From contig CAZMZH010000001.1 of assembly GCA_964570665.1 (NCBI GenBank), positions 434,001 through 498,000 of the forward strand: a DNA stretch of 64,000 nt, in the 5' to 3' direction. This stretch comes from JAJDAT01 sp964570665. GTDB taxonomy: Bacteria > Nitrospinota > Nitrospinia > Nitrospinales > JAJDAT01. The position numbers and the translations under genes were made by a program. Positions 24,990 to 33,335 of this stretch are shown here, piece by piece. Positions within the stretch are counted from its first letter, which is position 1. Each line of letters starts with the position of its first letter. A model generated the notes under the pieces. It saw only the letters and a list, made by a program, of their open reading frames with translations, searched no databases and was not told the origin of the DNA.

Positions 24990-26333
24990 CTAGATTTTTT
25001 CGAGGGCGGTGGTGAAGCGGTCCATTTCTTCGACGGAATTAGTTTCGGTCACGCAAACCAGTAGTCCATTTTCTAACTCAGAATAATCGCCGCCTAAAGG
25101 AACTCCGGCAATAATATTCTGGCCTAACAAAGCTTCCTGAATTTCTCTGGCAGGCTTTGGACATTCCAATACAAACTCGTTGAAGGTCTCGCCGGAAAAC
25201 TTCACGCTAAAACCAGAAATCTTTGCCAATTTCGCTTTTAAATAATGCGCTTTCTTCAAATTCAATTCGGCAAGTTCTTTCAAGCCATTCTTTCCCATCG
25301 TCGCTAAATAAATCGAAGCGGCTAAAGCGCATAATCCTTGGTTGGTACAAATATTGGATGTCGCTTTCTCTCTGCGAATGTGTTGCTCGCGCGTCGATAG
25401 CGTCAAAGTGAACGCTTGTCTACCTTCTTGGTCTACGGTTTCGCCACAAACGCGACCGGGCATTTGCCTTAAATACTTTTGCTTGCAGGCAAACAGTCCC
25501 ACATATGGTCCGCCATACGACACTGCTAATCCATACGATTGACCTTCGGCAGCGACGATATCGGCTCCGTATTCTCCGGGTGGTTTTAAAATCGCTAGCG
25601 ACAAGGCTTCTGTGACGCAAGCAACTAACAACACGCCATTAGGCTCCAACTTTTCTTTTAATCCGCCAAGACTTTCAATCACTCCAAAATAATTAGGAGA
25701 CTGCAATACGACTGCCGCGACTGTTTCATCGGCATTTTTTTCTATGTAATCTCGATCTGTTTTTCCGTCCTGTGAGTAGGGAATTTCTTGGATTTCCATC
25801 CCATTACCGCGCATGAACGATTTAACGACTTGTCGATATTCCGGATGGATCGCGCGGGAAATTAAAACTTTGTTTCGTTTAGTGATCCGGTTAGCCATCA
25901 ATGCCGCTTCGGCAACCGCTGATGCGCCATCGTACATAGAGGCGTTAGCGACCTCCATTCCGGTCAACATGGCAACCATGGTTTGAAATTCAAAAATGGC
26001 TTGCAGCGTTCCCTGACTGACTTCCGGTTGATAGGGGGTATAGCTGGTCGAAAACTCGCCGCGTAAAACTAAATTGGAAACCAGAGCTGGCGTAAAATGA
26101 CTGTATGCGCCCGCCCCCAAAAAAACAGCAAAAGCTTCTGGGTCCAGATTTTTTTTCTGGAGCCTTTTCATCTTTTCGATCAATTCATATTCGGAAAAAG
26201 CGTCGGGTATCCTTAACGGCTTTTCCAACCGTAATGGTTCTGGAATGGTTCGAAATAAATCTTCGACTCGGTCTGCGCCTATATGGGCGAGCATTTCTTT
26301 GATGTCGGACTCGGTGTGCGGGATGTAGCGCAT
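24990..26333 (-). CDS. gcvPA: Glycine dehydrogenase (decarboxylating) subunit 1
   Basis: A 447-residue N-terminal half of the P-protein of the glycine cleavage system. Seen motifs are MRYIPHTESDIKEMLAHIG, FLGAGAYSHFTPALV, SYTPYQPEVSQGTLQAIFEFQT, MLTGMEVANASMYDGA and EGQSYGLAVSYGGPYVG. With subunit 2 (which carries the PLP lysine) it decarboxylates glycine and passes the aminomethyl group to the lipoyl arm of GcvH. The preceding genes on the strand are gcvH and gcvT. Subunit 2 (gcvPB), usually next, is absent: the following gene is the oppositely oriented yqeY. Confidence 0.95.
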   Translation of the reverse strand: MRYIPHTESDIKEMLAHIGADRVEDLFRTIPEPLRLEKPLRIPDAFSEYELIEKMKRLQKKNLDPEAFAVFLGAGAYSHFTPALVSNLVLRGEFSTSYTPYQPEVSQGTLQAIFEFQTMVAMLTGMEVANASMYDGASAVAEAALMANRITKRNKVLISRAIHPEYRQVVKSFMRGNGMEIQEIPYSQDGKTDRDYIEKNADETVAAVVLQSPNYFGVIESLGGLKEKLEPNGVLLVACVTEALSLAILKPPGEYGADIVAAEGQSYGLAVSYGGPYVGLFACKQKYLRQMPGRVCGETVDQEGRQAFTLTLSTREQHIRREKATSNICTNQGLCALAASIYLATMGKNGLKELAELNLKKAHYLKAKLAKISGFSVKFSGETFNEFVLECPKPAREIQEALLGQNIIAGVPLGGDYSELENGLLVCVTETNSVEEMDRFTTALEKI

Positions 26334-26348
26334 TTTCTTTCTTGTTAC

Positions 26349-26732
26349 CTATTCTTCTTTTAATAACTCGCTGTATTGCTCTGGCGATAGGAGTTGCTTC
26401 AAGCCTTCCGAGTTGTCTAGTTTAATTTTTACGATCCAGCCGTCTCCATAAGGATCAGAATTCACTTGTTCCGGAGCCGTTTCCAAACCAGAATTGATTT
26501 CCGTTACCGTTCCATCGACAGGCGAATATAAATCGGAAACGGTTTTTACGGATTCGACTACGCCAAAACTGCTGCCATGGACCAGCTTAGAACCTGTGGC
26601 GGGCAATTCAACAAAAACAACGTCGCCTAATTGCTCTTGCGCAAAATGGGTTATGCCCACTACTCCGACATCTCCTTCTGCCCGCAACCACTCGTGCTCT
26701 TTAGTGTATAAAAGGTTTTCAGGAACGCTCAT
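26349..26732 (-). CDS. gcvH: Glycine cleavage system H protein
   Basis: A 127-residue lipoyl carrier protein. The lipoylation motif ESVKTVSDLYSPVDG contains acceptor Lys63, and the N-terminal YTKEHEWL and C-terminal GDGWIVKIKL also fit. It shuttles the aminomethyl group between the P and T proteins. The start ATG has a GAGGG ribosome binding site. Sixteen bases separate it from gcvPA. Confidence 0.96.
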   Translation of the reverse strand: MSVPENLLYTKEHEWLRAEGDVGVVGITHFAQEQLGDVVFVELPATGSKLVHGSSFGVVESVKTVSDLYSPVDGTVTEINSGLETAPEQVNSDPYGDGWIVKIKLDNSEGLKQLLSPEQYSELLKEE

Positions 26733-26869
26733 AAAACCCTCGCTTTTTTATAAATTCATTTAAATTAATTTTAGAAAGTCTCTAACAATTCTTATTTTTA
26801 CTGGCTTGCTATCGTCTAGATCACTCAAGAGCTAGGCTCAAGACAAATCAGAGTTTTTAGAGATCCCTT

Positions 26870-27982
26870 TTATTTCTTAACGCTTCTTGGAACAAACGGC
26901 AGTTTCACCACCTCCGCTGGAACCGATTGTTTGCGTATTTCAACATTTAAGGTCTCGCCTGGTTTTGCATATTCTTTATCCACAAGGACCAAAGCGATTC
27001 CAACTTCTAACGATGGAGAAAAGGTGCCACTGGTGACTTCTCCTACTTTTTCTCCATTCTTCGTTACCGAATAATGGGATCTGGGAACTCCTCGTTCCAG
27101 AAGCTTTATTCCCACCAACTTTTTTCCCAGTCCATTTTCCTTGCTCGCGGAAAGCGATTCTTTACCAATAAAATTATCTTTATCCAGCTTAATCGTCCAA
27201 CCTAATCCGGCTTCTAAGGGATTAGACTCGGCGCTCAATTCGTTGCCATAAAGGGGATACGCAACCTCTAACCGTAGAGTGTCTCTAGCCCCTAAACCTG
27301 TCGGTTGGATATCAAATTCCTTACCCACTTCCATAATTTTTCGAAACATCGCTTCGGCTTTCTGAGCGTCAAAATACAATTCGAATCCGTCTTCTCCGGT
27401 ATATCCTGTTCTTGAAATTATGCACTCTACCTGGTGGACGTCGCCAATTTTGAAATGATAATATTCAATATCTTTTAATGAAACTTCCGTTAACTTTTGC
27501 AGCAAGGCCTCGGCATTTGGTCCTTGAATGGCTAATTGAGCGGTTCGGTCGCTAGCGTTGACAACATCGACGTCGAAAGATTTTGATTGTTCCACAATCC
27601 ATTGAAAATCTTTGTCGGTATTAGACGCGTTGATGCATAGCATGTACCTATCATGAGCCATTCGATAAACGAGTAAATCGTCTACCACGCCGCCGTTTTC
27701 ATAACACATTGGCGAATAGAGGATGGACTCGTCCTGAAGCTTGGTCGCGTCATTTGGGATCAGGTTTTGAATAAACGATTCCGCTTCTTTACCGGTAATT
27801 TCCACTTCGCCCATATGGCTAACGTCAAAAATGCCGCAACTTTTTCTAACCGCCAGGTGTTCTTGAATCAATCCAGCATATTGAATCGGCATATTCCAAC
27901 CCGCAAAAGGAACTATTTTTGCTCCTAATTCTTTGTGTACAAAATACAATGGGGTGTGTTTTAAAGACGTTTCTTGTGGCAT
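26870..27982 (-). CDS. gcvT: Glycine cleavage system T protein (aminomethyltransferase)
   Basis: The tetrahydrofolate-dependent T protein. Landmarks are TPLYFVHKELGAKIVPFAGW, DVSHMGEVEITG, RTGYTGEDGFELYFD and VAYPLYGNELS. I use the ATG at 27982 (370 residues, MPQETSLKHTPLY), which matches family length and N-terminus; the frame stays open 34 codons further but with an unlikely hydrophobic extension. The operon runs gcvT-gcvH-gcvPA with gaps of about 137 and 16 bases. No glycine-riboswitch signature was recognised upstream. Confidence 0.94.
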   Translation of the reverse strand: MPQETSLKHTPLYFVHKELGAKIVPFAGWNMPIQYAGLIQEHLAVRKSCGIFDVSHMGEVEITGKEAESFIQNLIPNDATKLQDESILYSPMCYENGGVVDDLLVYRMAHDRYMLCINASNTDKDFQWIVEQSKSFDVDVVNASDRTAQLAIQGPNAEALLQKLTEVSLKDIEYYHFKIGDVHQVECIISRTGYTGEDGFELYFDAQKAEAMFRKIMEVGKEFDIQPTGLGARDTLRLEVAYPLYGNELSAESNPLEAGLGWTIKLDKDNFIGKESLSASKENGLGKKLVGIKLLERGVPRSHYSVTKNGEKVGEVTSGTFSPSLEVGIALVLVDKEYAKPGETLNVEIRKQSVPAEVVKLPFVPRSVKK

Positions 27983-28214
27983 AATAGGAACCGTTAAATT
28001 GAAGGGTAAAATTCTACTAAAAAGCCGTCTGATAACCAAGAGCAAAATCGGAACGCTTTGATTATGCGACTCTTCAGCTTTCAAAAATTTATATTATTTT
28101 CTGATATAATTCATTTTTTCTTAAAATATTAAGAAGATAGGCGATGGGCTATTTGTTCCAAACAAACCTTTCGCTCTAAATATATTGTAATATTACAGGT
28201 TCGAAGACCTTGCT

Positions 28215-29234
28215 ATGAGTTCAGAATCGACTCCAAAAAAATTCGACGCCATATTAGTCGCTGGGGAAGGCGAATCGAGTTATAAAGTCTACAATCAACA
28301 TAAGGCTTTCCTTAAAATTGAAGGGAAATGTATTATCAATTATGTTTTGGAGACCCTTCAACAAGCCGATTCTATTAAAGATATTTACGTAGTAGGTTCT
28401 AAAGATTCTTTGACGAAAACTTTAGTGGAATCGGGAATCGATTTTAAAAACCCCAAGCCCATCTATATCGTTGAGCAACATGCTAACTTGTTTGAAAACA
28501 TTTGGAACACTTTTTTAGTTAGCATAGGCGCTAAAGAAACAGAGTTAAATCTGGTTGAATCAAAATATAAAGAAAAGGCCGTATTGATCGTTCCGTGCGA
28601 CTCTCCTTTGATCGCTCCTTACGAAGTCGATTATTTTATTCAAAAATGCGACGTGAACAATTACGACCAAATTTTAGGATTAGCTTCAGACGAAATTCTT
28701 AAACCTTTTTATCCCAAAGATGGCAAACCAGGGATTGAAATGGATTGTCTACACCTAAAAGACAAAAAATATCGAATTAATAATTTACATATGGTCAAAC
28801 CGTTGAAAATCCTTAACAGGAAATACATTCGCAAAATGTATCAATACCGTTACCAGCGAAATATTAAAAACGTCGTTATTTTTGGATTATCGCTTATCGG
28901 TAAAGATCATCCAGGGAATTTAAAATTTTATATAGGATTGCAATTAGCGCTTTTCTTTTCCAAATTAAACCTCCCTTCATTGGCGGAGTTGTTCAGAAAA
29001 TGGACGCCACAACGGGAATTTGAAAAATGTATTTCGAAAGTTTTAGGAACTCGTTTTATAGGATTGGAAACTCCATTACCGGGAGCCGTGCTGGATATAG
29101 ACAACGATAAAGATTACGAGGCAATGAAAGCTCGTTTTAAAGAATGGGAAAAGTATATCGCCAGCTTAAACCCACATTTGACCGCCGCTAAAGGCAACCC
29201 CGTACTGACGGAGGCCGAATTAAGCGTAAAATAA
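28215..29234 (+). CDS. MobA-like NTP-transferase domain protein
   Basis: A 339-residue protein whose first 140 residues have the fold pattern of sugar/cofactor nucleotidyltransferases: FDAILVAGEGESS as a variant of the GxGxR loop, HKAFLKIEGKCIINYVLETL, DIYVVGSKDS, and VLIVPCDSPLIAPYEVD with the metal-binding Asp. The glycine-rich loop is modified, so the natural substrate may differ from MobA's guanosine triphosphate. The C-terminal half (about 200-339) does not match anything I know. Relatives of this type occur in Nitrospinota and other bacteria as orphan genes. It is divergent from gcvT with 230 bases between starts. Confidence 0.65.
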   Translation: MSSESTPKKFDAILVAGEGESSYKVYNQHKAFLKIEGKCIINYVLETLQQADSIKDIYVVGSKDSLTKTLVESGIDFKNPKPIYIVEQHANLFENIWNTFLVSIGAKETELNLVESKYKEKAVLIVPCDSPLIAPYEVDYFIQKCDVNNYDQILGLASDEILKPFYPKDGKPGIEMDCLHLKDKKYRINNLHMVKPLKILNRKYIRKMYQYRYQRNIKNVVIFGLSLIGKDHPGNLKFYIGLQLALFFSKLNLPSLAELFRKWTPQREFEKCISKVLGTRFIGLETPLPGAVLDIDNDKDYEAMKARFKEWEKYIASLNPHLTAAKGNPVLTEAELSVK

Positions 29235-29268
29235 AAGTTGTTTGCGTTTAGAATTAACCGTGATAATC

Positions 29269-29336
29269 TTGGTTTTCGCATCCGTCGAGTTCAATTTCCC
29301 GCCTTTTCCTTCGGGAACGCCTTAATTGAAAACCAA
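29269..29336. repeat. Imperfect long hairpin before lepA
   Basis: TTGGTT (29269-29274) pairs with AACCAA (29331-29336); inside, TTCAATT (29290-29296) pairs with AATTGAA (29324-29330) and CCC with GGG. It may be the terminator of the NTP-transferase gene or a structured leader of the lepA operon. Confidence 0.4.
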
Positions 29337-29394
29337 CTCAAATTAACAAATATTGACAAAGACTAAGGCTGTCAAATAGTTTCGTAAATTCAGT

Positions 29395-31197
29395 ATGAAT
29401 CAGCAAAACATTCGTAACTTTTCTATTATCGCCCACATTGACCATGGGAAATCTACGCTAGCGGATAAATTAATTTTAACGACCGGCGGATTGACCAAAA
29501 GGGAAATGCAGGATCAAGTTCTGGACAATATGGACATTGAGCGGGAAAGAGGCATCACCATCAAAGCTCAAACCGTTTGCCTAGATTATACGTCCAAAAA
29601 AGGCGAAAAATTCGTTTATAACATGATCGATACCCCGGGTCATGTTGACTTTACTTACGAAGTTTCCAGAAGCTTGGCCGCTTGCGAAGGCGTTTTATTA
29701 GTTATCGACGCAACTCAAGGGATTCAAGCCCAAACCATCGCAAATTTGAATCTAGCGATGCAAAACAATTTGGCGATCATACCCATAATCAATAAAATTG
29801 ACCTGCCCAGCGCAAACCCGGAAAACGTCAAAGAACAATTAGAAAACGTTCTGCAAATTGAATCCGACAACGCCGTTTTAACCAGCGCCAAAGAAGGCAT
29901 TGGAATTGACGAAATTTTAGAGGCGGCGATCGACTTAATTCCGGCGCCGATTGGAGACGCAGACAAGCCTCTGCAATGCCTTTTATTTGACGCATGGTAC
30001 GACTCCTATCGCGGGGTCATTTCTCTAATAAAAGTTATAGAAGGAACAATACGTGTTGGGTCGAAAATAAAAATGATGGCGACCGATGGCGAGTTTCTTG
30101 TGGAAGAGCTGGGCGTTTTCACCCCAGCTCCAAAAACAAAAGATTCCCTGAGTTCTGGTGAAGTCGGATATCTAACTGCGGGAATCAAACAACTTGACCA
30201 AACAAAGATCGGCGACACGATAACCGATGTCGTCCGCCCCGCTTCCGCTCCTTTACCCGGCTACAAAGAAGCCAAGCCTATGGTTTTCAGCGGTCTCTAT
30301 CCCATTGAAGGAGACCAATATGAAGCGCTTCGCGATGCGCTCAAAAAACTGAGGCTTAACGACGCGTCTTTTACCTACGAGCCAGAGACGTCCATTGCGT
30401 TGGGCTTTGGATTTCGCTGTGGTTTTCTTGGATTGTTGCATATGGAAATTGTTCGAGAAAGATTGGAACGCGAATACAGGGTTGATTTATTAACAACCGC
30501 TCCCACCGTCGTATATAACGTCATTTTGGATAGCGGAAAAACTGAATCGATTGATAATCCAGCCAAGCTAACTGAGTATAAAAATATTGTAGGAATGGAA
30601 GAGCCATTTGTTCGCGGAACAATTATTGTTCCGGAGGAATATATTGGAACTATAATGTCGCTGACTCGAGAGCGACGCGGAATCCAAGTGAAAATGGAAT
30701 ATTTAACTCTCGATAACGTTTTATTGGAATACGAACTCCCCTTTAATGAAATTGTTCTGGATTTTTACGACGTGTTAAAATCATCAACAAAGGGTTACGC
30801 GTCTTTTGATTACGACTTTATCGACTATAGAACTTCTAATTTGGTTAAACTTGATATTCGTTTGAACGGAGAAGCGGTTGACGCCTTATCTTCAATCGTC
30901 CATAAAGATAAAGCCTATTATCAAGGAAGAGAATTTGCCAAGAAATTAAAAAAACAAATTCCTCAACAAATGTTTGAAGTTGCGATACAGGCGTCTATTG
31001 GAAGTAAAGTGATATCGCGGGAAACGGTTAAAGCTCTTAGAAAAAACGTCCTTGCTAAATGTTATGGCGGAGACATCACTCGAAAACGAAAGTTATTGGA
31101 AAAACAAAAAGCGGGTAAAAAGAAAATGAAACAGGTTGGCCGCGTAGAAATTCCTCAAGAAGCTTTCTTATCTGTGTTAAGAACCGATGGCAAATAA
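29395..31197 (+). CDS. lepA: Elongation factor 4 (LepA)
   Basis: A 600-residue ribosome-bound translational GTPase. G motifs: G1 AHIDHGKS, G3 DTPGH, G4 NKID and G5 SAKEG; the switch segment DNMDIERERGITIKAQ and the C-terminal domain with KRKLLEKQKAGKKKMKQVG and GRVEIPQEAFL are LepA-specific. It helps ribosome back-translocation or assembly. Its stop region overlaps the lepB start by 11 bases, so a lepA-lepB-HAD operon is likely, as seen in many bacteria. Confidence 0.97.
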   Translation: MNQQNIRNFSIIAHIDHGKSTLADKLILTTGGLTKREMQDQVLDNMDIERERGITIKAQTVCLDYTSKKGEKFVYNMIDTPGHVDFTYEVSRSLAACEGVLLVIDATQGIQAQTIANLNLAMQNNLAIIPIINKIDLPSANPENVKEQLENVLQIESDNAVLTSAKEGIGIDEILEAAIDLIPAPIGDADKPLQCLLFDAWYDSYRGVISLIKVIEGTIRVGSKIKMMATDGEFLVEELGVFTPAPKTKDSLSSGEVGYLTAGIKQLDQTKIGDTITDVVRPASAPLPGYKEAKPMVFSGLYPIEGDQYEALRDALKKLRLNDASFTYEPETSIALGFGFRCGFLGLLHMEIVRERLEREYRVDLLTTAPTVVYNVILDSGKTESIDNPAKLTEYKNIVGMEEPFVRGTIIVPEEYIGTIMSLTRERRGIQVKMEYLTLDNVLLEYELPFNEIVLDFYDVLKSSTKGYASFDYDFIDYRTSNLVKLDIRLNGEAVDALSSIVHKDKAYYQGREFAKKLKKQIPQQMFEVAIQASIGSKVISRETVKALRKNVLAKCYGGDITRKRKLLEKQKAGKKKMKQVGRVEIPQEAFLSVLRTDGK

Positions 31198-31903
31198 CCC
31201 TGAAAAGGCGATAAACAGAACCGATAAGCCGACAAAAACCAAAAGCGTCCTTAGAGAGTATCTTGAGGCGATCATTTTTGCTTTAATTATTGCGCTGCTC
31301 ATTAGATCTTTTGTGGTGCAAGCGTTTAAGATTCCCTCCGGATCAATGAAAAATACCTTACTTATCGGCGACCATATCTTAGTTTCAAAGTTCACTTATG
31401 GGATTCATATCCCAAATGAGATTCCGCTTACAAACATAAAATTATTTCCAGATATCAGACTATTTCCCAAAGACCCAAATCGGGGCGATATTATTGTCTT
31501 TAAATTCCCTAAAGACGAAACCAGAGACTTCATCAAAAGAGTTGTGGGAACCCCTGGCGACAAAATTCAGTTAATTCGACAAAAATTATACGTTAACGAT
31601 GAATTGGTAAAAGAACCTTACACAATTCATCTAGATCCAGCCGAAGGCCCCAATCCCATTGCTCCGCGCGATGACTTTGGCCCTATCATTGTTCCTCCCG
31701 GACATCTATTTATGATGGGCGATAATCGTGAAAACAGCCAAGACAGCCGATTTTGGGGTTTCTTAGACATCGATAAAGTTAAAGGAAGAGCCTTTGTTAT
31801 TTACTGGTCCTGGGACCGGGAAAGCAATTGGTTCAGATCTGAACGGTTAGGACGAGGTCTTCAAGAAGAAACTTCCATCGCAGCCATAAAAGCGGGAGGT
31901 TAA
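31187..31903 (+). CDS. lepB: Signal peptidase I
   Basis: A 238-residue S26-family protease that cuts signal peptides from exported proteins. It has one N-terminal membrane helix (about residues 25-45), catalytic Ser53 in PSGSM, catalytic Lys117 in RDFIKRVVG, and the C-terminal GDNRENSQDSRFWG box. Start ATG lies 11 bases before the lepA stop, so the genes are coupled. It would serve the signal peptides of the Kelch, SUMF1 and other exported proteins in this window. Confidence 0.95.
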   Translation: MANNPEKAINRTDKPTKTKSVLREYLEAIIFALIIALLIRSFVVQAFKIPSGSMKNTLLIGDHILVSKFTYGIHIPNEIPLTNIKLFPDIRLFPKDPNRGDIIVFKFPKDETRDFIKRVVGTPGDKIQLIRQKLYVNDELVKEPYTIHLDPAEGPNPIAPRDDFGPIIVPPGHLFMMGDNRENSQDSRFWGFLDIDKVKGRAFVIYWSWDRESNWFRSERLGRGLQEETSIAAIKAGG

Positions 31904-31904
31904 A

Positions 31905-32576
31905 TTGGATACAGACTTACTCCAAACATCCACAGGCGTAATTTTTGACTTTGACGGTCTTTTAGCAGATTCAGAACCCTTCCATTTTAAAGCTTATAAT
32001 GAAATGTTTGAACGCTATGGACACTCTTTAAACCCTGAGGAATACTGGGTTGAATTCACGTCAAAAGGAAAAGGAATTGCCGGAGAAATCGAAAGACATA
32101 ACTTGAAGATTGACGCTGATCCAGTGGAAATGCGCAAACAAAAATTTGAAATTTATGCCCGCCTTTGCCAAAGCGGAGAAATCAAACTTTTTCCAGGCGC
32201 CGTTGAATTGATCGAAAGATTATCTCAGAAGCTACCAATTGCTATCGCCTCCGGTTCTTGGACAAAAGATATTAGGTCAATTTTAAAAGGACAAAAAGCA
32301 GAGCATTTATTTTCTATAATTTTAGGAAAAGAATCCGCTCCTAAAGAAAAACCTCATCCCGACATTTTCCTGGAAGCCGCTAAAGAAATGGATTTAAAAC
32401 CTGAAGGATGTTTCGTTATTGAAGACGCTTTAAAAGGATTAGCCGCCGCAAAAGCAGCGGGAATGAAATGCGTAATTATTCGCAATCCATTAAACCAAAA
32501 CATTGAGTTCCCCGAAGCCGATTTGGAATTTTCGGATTTAAACGCATTTCTAAACTTTGTAAAGCAAAATATTTAA
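31905..32576 (+). CDS. HAD-family phosphatase (beta-phosphoglucomutase-like)
   Basis: A 223-residue HAD hydrolase. The catalytic motif I is FDFDGLLADSEP with nucleophile Asp, followed by the helical cap. Motif II is IASGSW, motif III KEKPHPDIFLEAA, and motif IV IEDALKGLAAAKAAGM. These enzymes dephosphorylate small phospho-sugars or isomerise glucose-1-phosphate. It begins with TTG one base after the lepB stop, so it closes the operon. Confidence 0.88.
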   Translation: MDTDLLQTSTGVIFDFDGLLADSEPFHFKAYNEMFERYGHSLNPEEYWVEFTSKGKGIAGEIERHNLKIDADPVEMRKQKFEIYARLCQSGEIKLFPGAVELIERLSQKLPIAIASGSWTKDIRSILKGQKAEHLFSIILGKESAPKEKPHPDIFLEAAKEMDLKPEGCFVIEDALKGLAAAKAAGMKCVIIRNPLNQNIEFPEADLEFSDLNAFLNFVKQNI

Positions 32577-33001
32577 ATTTTCTCTTATCTCACCTTACCT
32601 TTTCTCGACGCTCCTTTTGATTTTTTTTAAAAAAAAAGCTCCTCATATAATTAAAAGATAACGCCTTAAACTTTTTCTCTCCATAAATCAAAGCTTTTCG
32701 TTTCTGCTATCAAAAGTCGATTAGAAGACCTATTTTTCATCTCTGACAAAAATGAAAATCCCAAAAAATTACCATAGTTATTTTTTCGAAATACCTGTAT
32801 TATGTCCGATATTAAAATCATAAAATAAAATTTTTTATCGAAAAAGTTCTAAAATTTTCCTTAATAAATCCAGAAAAACTCGGGATTCTCTCGTTTATTT
32901 TTTTAGAGTTTCCGCTCTAAGATATTTGAAATTCAATATATCGACTTAATATTTTTTTAGTTGTTTTTTGGTTCGATCAACAATTAGGAGGACTAAATAT
33001 C
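32577..33001. promoter_or_regulatory. Intergenic region with operator-like palindromes
   Basis: This 425-base AT-rich gap has no credible coding frame. It holds TTAGAG-tttccg-CTCTAA (32913-32930) followed immediately by a dyad centred on TTGAAATTCAA (32936-32946) whose flanks read GATAT and ATATATC. These lie just upstream of the small XRE-type gene, so they are candidate operators for autoregulation. Confidence 0.5.
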
Positions 33002-33256
33002 GTGAAAAAAAAAGCGCAGTTTGGAGTAACGGATAATGTTGGAGAGCGGCTCAGAGAATGGCGCAAAAAATCTAAGATGAAATTATTAGAATTAGCGGAG
33101 GTTATTCAGATTTCGCAAGGGTCTTTATCCGATCTAGAAAACAACAAATCTCTTCCGTCCGCTAATACGTTAGCAAGTCTACATACCCAAACGGATTTAA
33201 ATATTGTTTGGTTACTTACCGAAACCGGAAAAATGAGGCGGCCAAAAAAGAATTAA
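33002..33256 (+). CDS. Stand-alone XRE-type HTH DNA-binding protein
   Basis: An 84-residue protein that is almost entirely one helix-turn-helix domain: NVGERLREWRKKSKMKLLELA, then the recognition part ISQGSLSDLENNKS and LASLHTQTDLNIVWLLTETGKM. The last block resembles the end of the DNA-binding domain of phage CI-type repressors, but no oligomerisation/cleavage domain follows. Translation starts at GTG with AGGAGG about ten bases upstream. It is followed by a strong terminator, so it is monocistronic. It may regulate its own promoter via the palindromes upstream. No phage genes are nearby. Confidence 0.85.
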   Translation: MKKKAQFGVTDNVGERLREWRKKSKMKLLELAEVIQISQGSLSDLENNKSLPSANTLASLHTQTDLNIVWLLTETGKMRRPKKN

Positions 33257-33265
33257 TTTTCAAAC

Positions 33266-33295
33266 CGGAGCCTTTTTTAGGCTCCGTTTTTTTTT
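33266..33295 (+). terminator. Intrinsic terminator after the XRE gene
   Basis: A seven-base-pair stem CGGAGCC/GGCTCCG with a seven-base loop is followed by nine T residues. It is a textbook Rho-independent terminator. Confidence 0.9.
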
Positions 33296-33335
33296 GACTA
33301 AAAAAGGAAAAACTGGCGAGCTTAAATACAGACAA

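Noticed and set aside
26733..26869. Glycine riboswitch upstream of gcvH or gcvT
   Set aside because: No paired conserved aptamer sequences were recognised in the gcv gaps.
28180..28215. Possible tRNA-like TTCGA loop before the MobA-like gene
   Set aside because: ACAGGTTCGAAGACC lacks a matching acceptor stem, anticodon arm and D arm.
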